Shown piece by piece: positions 1 to 5,997 of a stretch of DNA of 5,997 nucleotides. The DNA lies in assembly GCA_002401945.1 (NCBI GenBank), contig NVUP01000011.1:1446-7442 (forward strand). The letters are read 5' to 3'. Source of the DNA: Paracoccaceae bacterium (GTDB lineage: Bacteria; Pseudomonadota; Alphaproteobacteria; Rhodobacterales; Rhodobacteraceae). The notes below the pieces were generated by a model. It was not told where the DNA came from. It searched no databases and was given only the letters and a program-made list of their open reading frames with translations. The position numbers and the translations under genes were made by a program. Numbering within the stretch: position 1 is the stretch's first letter; each line of letters begins with the position of its first letter.

Positions 1-179
1 AAAGCCATGCCCCGGTCTTCATGATCTGCCGTCTGTGCAATGCCGTGGCTGAAACCCATACCGACCTCAGCAAAGGGCAATTGGGGCAACTGGCCCGCGA
101 TGTTGGTTTCCAAATCGAACGCACAGTGGTCGAGGCCGAGGGCCTATGTCCGAAATGCCAAGAGCAGGCCGCCGCATGA
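1..179 (+). CDS. zur: Zur, Fur-family zinc uptake regulator (C-terminal end only, 5' truncated)
   Basis: Only the last 58 residues are present; the reading frame enters at base 3 and stops with TGA at 177-179. The fragment has the Fur-superfamily dimerisation-domain layout: a His just before a first Cys-x-x-Cys pair (ICRLC, codons at 27-38) and a second pair near the C-terminus (GLCPKC, codons at 147-158). In this family the two pairs form the structural zinc site. The fold around them (VFMIC...LARDVGFQIERTVVEAEGLC) is typical of Zur/Fur proteins. The assignment to Zur rather than Fur, Mur or PerR rests on the direct overlap with znuC (ATG of znuC at 176 inside the stop). In this family Zur with bound zinc represses zinc-uptake genes, so this operon would encode its own repressor. 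The DNA-binding N-terminal domain lies outside the window and could not be examined. Confidence 0.85.
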   Translation, partial: SHAPVFMICRLCNAVAETHTDLSKGQLGQLARDVGFQIERTVVEAEGLCPKCQEQAAA

Positions 180-928
180 GCCTTGTTACACTGCAGGATC
201 TGACCATCCGCCACAGCGGCAATCCAGTGTTGTCCAAAGTGAACTTCTATATCAACACCGGCGAAATTGTCACCGTGGTTGGGCCAAATGGCTCCGGCAA
301 ATCTACCCTGCTGCGGGCCATCATCGGCGCCTTACGGCCCAGTTCGGGTCAGGTCATCCGCGCCAAGGGATTGCGCATCGGCTATGTGCCGCAAAAACTG
401 CATATCGACGCCACCCTGCCGCTAACCGTGCGCCGATTTCTTAGCTTGCCGCAGCGCGTGTCCGACGATGTGGCCGAACAAGCACTGGAGCAGGCTGGTG
501 CCGGACAACTGGCAACTCAACAGATGGCGCGGCTGTCTGGCGGACAGTTTCAACGAGTTTTGCTAGCCCGGGCGCTGCTGTGCGATCCGCAACTGCTGAT
601 CCTCGACGAGGCCACACAGGGGCTGGACCAACCCGGATCCGCCGCGTTTTATCACCAGATCCAGACAGTCCGGCAACAGTTGGGCTGTGCAGTGCTGATG
701 GTCAGCCATGAATTACACGTGGTGATGGCGGCTTCGGATCGGGTGATTTGCCTGAACGGCCATGTGTGCTGCGAAGGGGAGCCCGAGCAGGTTGCCTCGG
801 CACCGGAATACCGGGCGCTGTTTGGCACCGGAACCCAGGGTGCGCTGGCCCTGTATCGGCACGAGCACAACCACTCGCACGATCAAGCCTGCGACCATGA
901 CCATCATAACCACGAGGCCGCAGAATGA
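176..928 (+). CDS. znuC: ZnuC, ATP-binding subunit of the high-affinity zinc ABC importer, with His-rich tail
   Basis: This 250-residue cytoplasmic ATPase is close in size to E. coli ZnuC. It would energise zinc import with the ZnuB permease that follows. All ABC motifs are intact: Walker A GPNGSGKST (36-44), Q-loop VPQ (71-73), signature LSGGQ (120-124), Walker B LLILDE (140-145), D-loop GLD (149-151) and H-loop SHE (177-179). The start chosen is the ATG at 176, which overlaps the zur stop (ATGA) and leaves the conserved start MSLVTLQDL. An in-frame ATG at 146 would add ten residues lying inside zur. The C-terminus (229-246) holds eight His plus Cys239, with interspersed Asp, Asn and Glu; this matches zinc-type rather than generic ABC ATPases and may bind or sense zinc in the cytoplasm. 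Manganese ATPases (MntB/SitB type) are the main alternative, but the Zur-like neighbour and His tail favour zinc. Confidence 0.92.
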   Translation: MSLVTLQDLTIRHSGNPVLSKVNFYINTGEIVTVVGPNGSGKSTLLRAIIGALRPSSGQVIRAKGLRIGYVPQKLHIDATLPLTVRRFLSLPQRVSDDVAEQALEQAGAGQLATQQMARLSGGQFQRVLLARALLCDPQLLILDEATQGLDQPGSAAFYHQIQTVRQQLGCAVLMVSHELHVVMAASDRVICLNGHVCCEGEPEQVASAPEYRALFGTGTQGALALYRHEHNHSHDQACDHDHHNHEAAE

Positions 929-1731
929 GTATTCTCGACAGTTTCCTGATCCGTGCGGCACTGGCTGGGCTGGGGGTTGCCATCGCTGCTGCGCCACTTG
1001 GCTGTTTTGTGGTTTGGCGCCGGATGGCCTATTTTGGCGATGCCACTGCTCATGCCTCGATCCTAGGGGTGGCGCTGGCGCTCAGCTTTGAAATCTCGAT
1101 TTTTACCGGCGTGTTAGTGGTGTCGCTGCTGATGGCCACTATCGTTTCAACACTCAGTAGTCGCGGCTATGCGATGGATACCCTGCTGGGGGTGCTGGCC
1201 CATTCAGCGCTGGCTTTTGGCCTGGTGGCGGTGTCGTTTCTGCAAGGCGTGCGGATTGACCTCATGGCCTATCTGTTTGGCGACATCCTGGCGGTTGGGC
1301 GTCTGGACTTGGCGGTGATCTGGGCCGGAGCGTTGCTTGTGCTGGCCCTTTTGTGGTGGCGCTGGTCAGCCTTGCTGACAGCCACATTGAATACTGATCT
1401 GGCCTATGCCGCTGGCATTGACCCGCGCCGTGAACAGCTGGTGTTAACCATCGCGCTGGCACTGGTGGTCGCCGTGGCAATCAAGGTGGTAGGCGTGCTG
1501 CTGATTGCTGCGATGCTGATCATCCCGGCTGCCACTGCCCGCCCCTTTGCCGCCACCCCGGAACGCATGGCACTGATTGCCGTTTTCATTGGCGGATTGT
1601 CGGCGCTTGGCGGTTTGCAGCTGGCCTTTACTTTCGACACTCCAACAGGGCCAACCATCGTATGCTTGGCTGCGGTGTTGTTTGCCCTATCCAATCTGGC
1701 TGGCTTATTTCTTCGCAACACGCGGATCTAA
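925..1731 (+). CDS. znuB: ZnuB, membrane permease subunit of the zinc ABC importer
   Basis: This 268-residue, strongly hydrophobic protein belongs to the ABC-3 permease family (E. coli ZnuB is about 261 residues). It would form the inner-membrane channel through which zinc passes from ZnuA to the cytoplasm. Hydrophobic stretches cover most of its length, at roughly 8-30, 44-75, 88-107, 128-146, 170-200, 215-235 and 244-264. Two family-typical segments are recognisable: WRRMAYFGDATAHASILGVAL near 31-51, and IKVVGVLLIAAMLIIPAATAR near 186-206, which resembles the permease segment contacting the ATPase. The ATG at 925 overlaps the znuC stop (ATGA), so translation is probably coupled and subunit ratios kept close. 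The gene ends 22 bases before the stop of a convergent kinase gene. No frameshift or missing region is seen. Confidence 0.92.
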   Translation: MSILDSFLIRAALAGLGVAIAAAPLGCFVVWRRMAYFGDATAHASILGVALALSFEISIFTGVLVVSLLMATIVSTLSSRGYAMDTLLGVLAHSALAFGLVAVSFLQGVRIDLMAYLFGDILAVGRLDLAVIWAGALLVLALLWWRWSALLTATLNTDLAYAAGIDPRREQLVLTIALALVVAVAIKVVGVLLIAAMLIIPAATARPFAATPERMALIAVFIGGLSALGGLQLAFTFDTPTGPTIVCLAAVLFALSNLAGLFLRNTRI

Positions 1732-1741
1732 CTTTCCACAC

Positions 1742-1764
1742 CCGGAGCCTGTGTCAGGTTCCGG
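1742..1764 (+). terminator. Hairpin between convergent znuB and kinase genes, probable znuB transcription end
   Basis: CCGGAGCCTG, loop TGT, then CAGGTTCCGG forms a 10-bp stem with a 3-base loop. Nine pairs are Watson-Crick and one is G-U (1747/1759) when read as + strand RNA. In the opposite RNA the same position is an A-C mismatch, so the stem is better formed in the znuB transcript. It begins 11 bases after the znuB stop. The kinase stop codon (1754-1756) lies in the loop and adjoining stem. There is no U-run after the stem (TTCGCAAC follows), so it is not a canonical intrinsic terminator. It may instead act as an mRNA 3'-end stabiliser or work together with Rho. Confidence 0.5.
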
Positions 1765-4033
1765 TTCGCAACACGTCAATGATTTCAGAACTTTTCTCAA
1801 TGGCGCTCCACAACGCTTTTTTGCTGATCGGCTTGCTCAGAAAGCCGTCCATGCCAGCCTGAAGACACTTCTCCTTGTCTGCAGGCATCGCATTGGCGGT
1901 CAGCGCAATAATCGGGCAATGGTCAAGGTGGTTTTCGGTTTCCAGCTGGCGAATTATCATAGTAGCTTCCAGCCCATCCATTTCCGGCATCATCATATCC
2001 ATCAGCACCACATCGGGCCGCGAGTCGCGGTACATTTGCACCGCCTCAACCCCGTTGGCCGCAATAAAAATTTCAGCCGGGGTATCCTTTAGCATTTTTT
2101 GCACCACCAATTGATTGATTTTGTTGTCCTCAGCCAGCAATACCCGCAGGTTCTTATCCTTTTGCAGCACTGTTTTAGACGCATTGCTGGGGGTTAGCGC
2201 GACCGAAATCGGACGTAGAGACCGACTGATCACACTGTGCAATTGCGCAGACCGCACTGGTTTCAAAGCCAGCTCACAAGCGCCGAGCGCCTGTCGAGTG
2301 CCAGCATCCATTGAGTGATCCACCGACGATAGAATCACCAACGGCAATTCAGCGTATTGTGGGATGGCACGGATTTTGAACGCCAACTCACAACCATCCA
2401 TGCCGGGCATTTGATAGTCCTGTAGTACTAGGTCAAATGTCTCCCCGCGCGCACACGTTTCGGCCAGAACATTAAGCGCCTCGTGCCCTGAGGCTGCCAG
2501 GGTACAGTGCATCCCCCAAGTTGTCAGTCGCTCAAACAGGATCGTGCGGTTCAATTCCAGATCATCAACGACCAGCACTTTCAGCCCGTTTAAGTCAATG
2601 TGATCAGGCCAGACAGGTTCGCAGCTTTTGCCGCTGACCAGCAGCGGCAATCGCATCGTAAATACCGAACCAGCCCCGGGGTCCGACCGCGCCGAGATAT
2701 CGCCGCCCATCAATCGCAGCAACCGCGCCGAAATCGCCAATCCCAATCCGGTGCCTTCAAAATTCCGTGTCGCGGCTCCATCCACCTGTTCAAAAGCGTT
2801 AAAAATATAGTCTATCTTGTCTTCCGGAATGCCAATTCCAGTGTCGGTGACCGTGATGTTCAGATCACAAAGATCGCCTTTGGCACTCCCAGAGACGTCG
2901 ATAGAGACATAACCCTCCATGGTGAATTTGACCGCATTGCCGACAATATTGGTGATCACCTGACGGATACGGCCGACGTCACCCTCAAACACAACGGGTA
3001 AGTCCGGATCATAGCGCAGCGTGATTTCAACGTGTTTTTCGGCCGCCGTCGGCGACAGCAACGTCACCACATCTTCCATCGAGATCTGCAGGTTGAATGC
3101 TTCGGACTCCAGCTCCATTTTGCCGGCCTCAATCTTGGAGAAATTGAGGATGTCGTTGATGATCGTCAGCAGCGCCGATCCGGAAGTGGCAATGGTCTCG
3201 GCATACATTTTCTGATCTTCATCAAGGTCCGTCTCAAGGATCAATTCAGCCATACCAATCACCCCATTCATCGGGGTACGGATTTCGTGGGACATATTGG
3301 CAAGAAATTCGGATTTTGCCCCGTTGGCAATATCCGCAGCCTCGCGCGCCTGCTCCAATGCAAATTCCCGTTCGTCCCGCTCGACAAAGGTATCCTCCAT
3401 CACTCCAACCGAAAAGTTCAGGGCCCAGTACTCTCGTGAAGCATACCAGGGTAAGTGTACGGTTGGCCGCTTCAACCCGGAAATGGCATCTGACATCCGT
3501 TGGTGGATCATTTGCAAAGGCCGCATGGCCAGCATATGGGTCAGAAACAAGACCAGCACCGATAACGCCCCAACAGATAGCACTGTCCACAGGATCGTTT
3601 GGCGCACTTTTTCCTGCACCATAACTTCACCTTCGCTGGTGGACCATTTGACCACCATATGGGCAAAAACCACCCCGTCCCACTCCACCGGTCGGTCATA
3701 CATCACATAGCTCCGGGGCTCCGATTTCGACCTAGCACTGGCCTCGGCAATAACGGTCCGGTCCTCGCTCAATATCTGAATTGCCAGGAGTTTGGAATTG
3801 CGCGCTATGGCCTCGGTCAGGCCAGTTTCCAGAACCGGTACATCCTCGACGATTATGGCATCCAGCATCAAACCACCAAGCAGAGAGACCGTAAGGTCTG
3901 CCTGTTCAGCCAATTGTTGAGTCAATCGCTGTGTCTCATACCGGCGCGCAAGATCACCAACAACCCAGGCGACCAGAGCGGCCGCCAAGGCCATCGACAC
4001 TACAATTTGAAATAGAATACCGGTGCGGTTCAT
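1754..4033 (-). CDS. Membrane-bound hybrid sensor histidine kinase with two receiver domains
   Basis: This 759-residue inner-membrane kinase is probably a signalling partner of the PhnD-like protein encoded just upstream. Order: membrane segment about 7-27; periplasmic sensor region about 30-145, vaguely like PDC/CHASE8 sensors; second membrane segment about 147-170; HAMP-like linker and coiled coil to about 240. The HisKA domain has [10 protein letters not shown] with phospho-acceptor His249. The ATPase domain has N box (Asn366), G1 DTGIGI (397-402), F box FNAFEQVD (411-418) and G2 GTGLGLAI (427-434). Receiver 1 spans about 485-605 (Asp490/Asp491, phospho-site Asp539, Lys591). Receiver 2 spans about 629-750 (Glu635/Asp636, Asp679, Thr712, Lys734). 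Both receivers look catalytically complete. There is no Hpt domain or DNA-binding output, so phosphate must pass to proteins encoded elsewhere. The ATG lies 21 bases after the upstream stop, with only a weak GAAAG ribosome site. The domain calls are firm; the signal is unknown. Confidence 0.93.
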   Translation of the reverse strand: MNRTGILFQIVVSMALAAALVAWVVGDLARRYETQRLTQQLAEQADLTVSLLGGLMLDAIIVEDVPVLETGLTEAIARNSKLLAIQILSEDRTVIAEASARSKSEPRSYVMYDRPVEWDGVVFAHMVVKWSTSEGEVMVQEKVRQTILWTVLSVGALSVLVLFLTHMLAMRPLQMIHQRMSDAISGLKRPTVHLPWYASREYWALNFSVGVMEDTFVERDEREFALEQAREAADIANGAKSEFLANMSHEIRTPMNGVIGMAELILETDLDEDQKMYAETIATSGSALLTIINDILNFSKIEAGKMELESEAFNLQISMEDVVTLLSPTAAEKHVEITLRYDPDLPVVFEGDVGRIRQVITNIVGNAVKFTMEGYVSIDVSGSAKGDLCDLNITVTDTGIGIPEDKIDYIFNAFEQVDGAATRNFEGTGLGLAISARLLRLMGGDISARSDPGAGSVFTMRLPLLVSGKSCEPVWPDHIDLNGLKVLVVDDLELNRTILFERLTTWGMHCTLAASGHEALNVLAETCARGETFDLVLQDYQMPGMDGCELAFKIRAIPQYAELPLVILSSVDHSMDAGTRQALGACELALKPVRSAQLHSVISRSLRPISVALTPSNASKTVLQKDKNLRVLLAEDNKINQLVVQKMLKDTPAEIFIAANGVEAVQMYRDSRPDVVLMDMMMPEMDGLEATMIIRQLETENHLDHCPIIALTANAMPADKEKCLQAGMDGFLSKPISKKALWSAIEKSSEIIDVLRTGT

Positions 4034-4054
4034 CAGGAAAGACTTTCAAGATTC

Positions 4055-4948
4055 CTAAAATAACTGGCTTTTCTCCATCGCCTGGCGGACAAAATCGTAA
4101 TCAGCGTCGGTGCCTTCCAGAAAACCATTTTTTGCAATCTGGCGGACAATCTCTTCGTTTTCAGACGACAGCATGACCCGGCGCATCGCGGCTACGACTT
4201 TGGGGGACACATCCGCGCTGGCTAACCAGGGCTTAGTCACATTGTCAAATGACATCAGCACTCGGATGGGAACCCCTTTGGCAACCAGCTTTTTGTAAGT
4301 GCTTTCCTTGAGCGCACCAGCACTAAACCGGCCTGCTCCAACCGCTTCGCCAACCAAATCGTGGCGGCCAAGGTAAGAAAATTCTTGCAGGTCAGCACTG
4401 CTAATTCCCGCTTCGAGCAAATGGGCCTGCGCCAAATAGCGGCCAATGGTCGACAGTTCATTGCCAAAGGCAAAGCTGAGCCCGGCCAGTTGTCCCAGCG
4501 ACTGGATATCACTATCCGTATGCACAACAATCACACCTTTGAACCGCTTTCCGCCCTTTTTGGATTCCATCGCCACCAACTGAATGCCGGAATTCTGCTC
4601 CACAACATGCACATAAGAGGCTGGACCAAAGCGGGCAAAATCCACATCGCCATCAGCAAGCTGATCGATTCCCATCTCATATTCCTTGGCAATTTTCATC
4701 TTGATGGAGACAGGTTCCCCCAGTTCCACACTCATCCGGTCAGCAAGGAAAGACAAAAAGGGACGATATTTTTTAACGGTATCGGTTGGCTTGTCGGCAG
4801 CATAAGTGCCAAAGATCAACGTTAAGTCCGCCTGAGCCGCAATGGGGAAAACACTCACCCCGGCAGCCACAACCCCCAGCTGAACAACCCTGCGTAAATT
4901 GGGCAGGTAACGTTTGATCGCTCGTAAACACAACAATACACCAGTCAT
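4055..4948 (-). CDS. PhnD-family periplasmic substrate-binding protein, likely sensory partner of the kinase
   Basis: This is a 297-residue exported binding protein of the phosphate/phosphite/phosphonate (PhnD) family. Residues 1-40 form a signal peptide: a long basic n-region with RR at 19-20, a hydrophobic stretch about 21-36, and a cleavage site near AAQA/DLTL. Family features are DGDVDFARFGPASYV (99-113), LAGLSFAFGNELSTIGRYL (154-172) and RHDLVGEAVGAGRFSAGALKEST (195-217). The Ser166-Thr167 pair and His196 are spaced like the Ser, Thr and His that hold the oxyanion in E. coli PhnD. The usual STSG reads STIGR, so the ligand may differ. The ATG at 4948 was chosen because AAGGA lies seven bases upstream; an in-frame GTG at 4978 lacks such a site. 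No permease or ATPase follows; the next gene, 21 bases on, is a hybrid kinase. A sensing role like that of the PhnD-like regions of TtrS/ThsS is inferred. An orphan transporter component is the alternative. Confidence 0.85.
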   Translation of the reverse strand: MTGVLLCLRAIKRYLPNLRRVVQLGVVAAGVSVFPIAAQADLTLIFGTYAADKPTDTVKKYRPFLSFLADRMSVELGEPVSIKMKIAKEYEMGIDQLADGDVDFARFGPASYVHVVEQNSGIQLVAMESKKGGKRFKGVIVVHTDSDIQSLGQLAGLSFAFGNELSTIGRYLAQAHLLEAGISSADLQEFSYLGRHDLVGEAVGAGRFSAGALKESTYKKLVAKGVPIRVLMSFDNVTKPWLASADVSPKVVAAMRRVMLSSENEEIVRQIAKNGFLEGTDADYDFVRQAMEKSQLF

Positions 4949-4955
4949 AATATAG

Positions 4956-4960
4956 TCCTT
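4956..4960 (-). promoter_or_regulatory. Ribosome binding site of the PhnD-like gene (decides the start)
   Basis: On the minus strand AAGGA is followed by seven bases (CTATATT) and then the ATG at 4948. This is good Shine-Dalgarno spacing and favours this ATG over the in-frame GTG thirty bases upstream. Confidence 0.75.
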
Positions 4961-4971
4961 AGGTTGCAAGT

Positions 4972-4987
4972 CCGGCACTGAAGCCGG
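4972..4987 (-). other. Small hairpin in the 5' leader of the PhnD-like gene
   Basis: CCGGC and GCCGG, separated by six bases, can form a 5-bp all-GC stem in the leader, starting 24 bases before the chosen ATG. It is not followed by a T-run, so it is not an intrinsic terminator. It may slightly affect leader stability or have no function. Confidence 0.3.
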
Positions 4988-4998
4988 TTCGTCCCCTC

Positions 4999-5036
4999 GT
5001 TCATTTGAACACAGTGATCAAAAGATAACGTTAACT
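4999..5036. promoter_or_regulatory. Palindrome cluster on the PhnD-like gene side of the divergent region
   Basis: Three palindromic words follow one another: GTTCA-TT-TGAAC (4999-5010, perfect 5-bp arms), TGATCA (5015-5020), and overlapping TAACGTTA and GTTAAC (5026-5035). Spacing and symmetry are what one expects of regulator binding sites upstream of a transcription unit. No convincing -35/-10 pair was identified on the minus strand, so the exact promoter is unknown and the regulator is not identified. Confidence 0.4.
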
Positions 5037-5084
5037 GGACCCCAAAATACCCACCTCATTCCACGGTACTATTGATTTTTTACC

Positions 5085-5110
5085 AAACAGTTAACTAAAC
5101 GGTAACGTTT
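5085..5110. promoter_or_regulatory. Inverted repeat upstream of the rhodanese gene, possible operator
   Basis: AAACG-GTAA-CGTTT (5097-5110) is a perfect inverted repeat with 5-base arms. It overlaps a wider imperfect repeat of AAACAGTTA (5085-5093) with TAACGTTT (5103-5110). GTTAACT (5090-5096) and TAACGTT (5103-5109) also both occur at 5026-5036, so the same words appear on each side of the divergent region. This suggests a shared regulator for both transcription units. The function is inferred from repeat structure only. Confidence 0.4.
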
Positions 5111-5168
5111 GTGACGGTTTCATGACAACTTAACAAAAATTTTATGGAACGGCACCAATCCGCCCAAC

Positions 5169-5174
5169 GGGAAG
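5169..5174 (+). promoter_or_regulatory. Probable ribosome binding site of the rhodanese gene
   Basis: GGGAAG lies four bases before the GTG at 5179. It supports that GTG as the start, because the upstream frame has no ATG before its stop codon at 5131-5133. The spacing is slightly short. Confidence 0.5.
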
Positions 5175-5178
5175 ACAC

Positions 5179-5997
5179 GTGGAAAGTTACATTATCGCTA
5201 AGGTTCGGCACAGGATCACCAATACTATTCGACCCATTTTTGCCGCTATTGCGGTGGTTATGGTACTGCCGACAGCGGCCTTTGCCATCCCCTCGCCAGA
5301 ATTGGTCATTGGCTCGGTCTCGTCTCTGGGTCAGGTATTTGCTGTTGGATTTGCAATGGTCTCGGGGCTCGGCGCCATTGTCGCCACCAAGCTGGGATTT
5401 TCACCCATAAAAGGCAGAAATACAAAACGATATCCGGTCCGGTTGATCACCTCCCTGGCGGTGATCGCCCTAATGCTTCTGGCCCTCAACTATTGGCAAT
5501 ACAACACACAAAAATCAGCTGAGTTGGCCCGACTTCAGGCCACCCTTGTGCGTCCCGCCCAGTTCTCCGGCACCACGATCAAAGACGCCACGTTAAAGGA
5601 AACCAGCTTTTCCCTGCAAGCGGATCACCCTCTGGCGATTTCAACCAGCGAAGCCGCCACTTTGCTACAGAACGGGCGGACTCCGTTTTACGACATTCGT
5701 GAGACCGGTGAAAATGCCATGGGCACCCTGCCCGGTGCCCGCCACATCCGGTTTCCCGATTTTCTGCAATCACGCCCTGTCAGTGGGGATCAACCTGTGG
5801 TGCTGTTCTGTCATAACGGCAATCGCAGCTCGGAAACATGCGAAAAGCTGGCAGTTCAAGGCATCGATTGCCGATTTATCGCTGGTGGTATCGAAAAATG
5901 GATCGTCGAAGGCAATGATTTTAGCGACACAGAAGTTAAAACATTGTCCGATTTGCGGGCTATTCCTGAATACCCGAATAAGGATGTTTTGCTAAGC
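5179..5997 (+). CDS. Membrane-anchored rhodanese-domain protein, probably periplasmic (3' truncated)
   Basis: The first 273 residues are present; the frame is open at the window end. Three hydrophobic segments occur: about 20-37 (signal-peptide-like, with TAAFA near 32-36), about 43-70 and about 89-105. The 71-88 loop is rich in Lys and Arg and should be cytoplasmic, which places everything after residue 105 in the periplasm. A coiled or linker stretch (106-150) precedes a rhodanese domain at about 151-247, with FYDIRETGE, GTLPGARHI, the active loop CHNGNRS (211-217, catalytic Cys211, Arg216) and the late motif FIAGGIEKW (233-241). Rhodaneses carry a sulfane sulfur on this cysteine and transfer it to acceptors. 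About 25 residues follow the domain and continue off the window, so another domain may be attached. The gene diverges from the PhnD-like/kinase operon, suggesting a common role in sulfur chemistry. Substrate and partners are unknown. The GTG start is the only plausible one near the ribosome site. Confidence 0.8.
   Translation, partial: MESYIIAKVRHRITNTIRPIFAAIAVVMVLPTAAFAIPSPELVIGSVSSLGQVFAVGFAMVSGLGAIVATKLGFSPIKGRNTKRYPVRLITSLAVIALMLLALNYWQYNTQKSAELARLQATLVRPAQFSGTTIKDATLKETSFSLQADHPLAISTSEAATLLQNGRTPFYDIRETGENAMGTLPGARHIRFPDFLQSRPVSGDQPVVLFCHNGNRSSETCEKLAVQGIDCRFIAGGIEKWIVEGNDFSDTEVKTLSDLRAIPEYPNKDVLLS

Noticed and set aside
146..175. Upstream ATG extending ZnuC by ten residues
   Set aside because: The extension lies within the zur coding sequence. 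The ATG at 176 gives the usual ZnuC N-terminus and an ATGA overlap like that of znuC/znuB.
40..444. Open frame of 134 codons on the + strand
   Set aside because: It overlaps zur and znuC in another frame, and its translation has no recognisable motif, whereas the zur and znuC frames show full family motifs.
1754..4033. Many + strand open frames opposite the kinase gene
   Set aside because: They are antisense shadows; none shows a domain, signal peptide or ribosome site, while the minus-strand frame carries every kinase and receiver motif.
4949..4978. GTG start at 4978 for the PhnD-like protein
   Set aside because: It would overlap the GC-rich leader hairpin and lacks a ribosome site. The ATG at 4948 has AAGGA at good spacing and gives a normal signal peptide.
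5072..5145. Possible sigma-70 promoter elements (TTGATT, TTGTGA, TTTTAT)
   Set aside because: No pair combines good matches with 16-18 base spacing, so the promoter cannot be placed with confidence.
5144..5410. ATG-initiated 88-codon open frame upstream of and inside the rhodanese gene
   Set aside because: The protein has no membrane or domain pattern and is out of frame with the clear rhodanese reading frame, which starts at the GTG at 5179.
5699..5995. 98-codon open frame on the + strand
   Set aside because: It is a different frame over the rhodanese catalytic domain; the CHNGNRS active loop is in the other frame.

Overview
The window reads as a moderately GC-rich alphaproteobacterial chromosome. 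The compact zur-znuC-znuB order and the protein sequences suggest the Rhodobacterales (roseobacter-like), but this is an inference from gene order and general protein character, not from a marker gene. Five genes are visible: two cut by the window edges and three complete. There are no RNA genes, insertion sequences or CRISPR arrays.

Left part (1-1731, + strand): the end of a Zur-type zinc regulator, then ZnuC (ATPase) and ZnuB (permease) of a high-affinity zinc importer. Each junction is a 4-base ATGA overlap, so the three genes form one translationally coupled unit. ZnuC carries a histidine-rich C-terminal tail. The periplasmic zinc-binding protein ZnuA is not in the window; it would be expected upstream of zur. 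A 10-bp-stem hairpin (1742-1764) sits in the tail-to-tail junction with the next operon.

Middle part (1754-4948, - strand): a two-gene operon. The promoter-proximal gene encodes an exported PhnD-family (phosphate/phosphonate-type) periplasmic binding protein. The second, 21 bases downstream, encodes a membrane-bound hybrid histidine kinase with two receiver domains. No ABC permease or ATPase accompanies the binding protein, so it is more likely the ligand-sensing subunit of the kinase than part of a transporter.

Right part (4949-5997): a 230-base divergent intergenic region rich in short palindromes and repeated GTTAACT/TAACGTT words, then the start of a + strand gene for a membrane-anchored rhodanese protein whose catalytic domain is predicted to face the periplasm. 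The known sensor kinases TtrS (tetrathionate) and ThsS (thiosulfate) have PhnD-like periplasmic sensing regions. A PhnD-like protein, a kinase and a divergent periplasmic rhodanese together therefore suggest a sensory system for a sulfur oxyanion or similar compound. This is the most interesting hypothesis in the window, and it is not proven by sequence alone.
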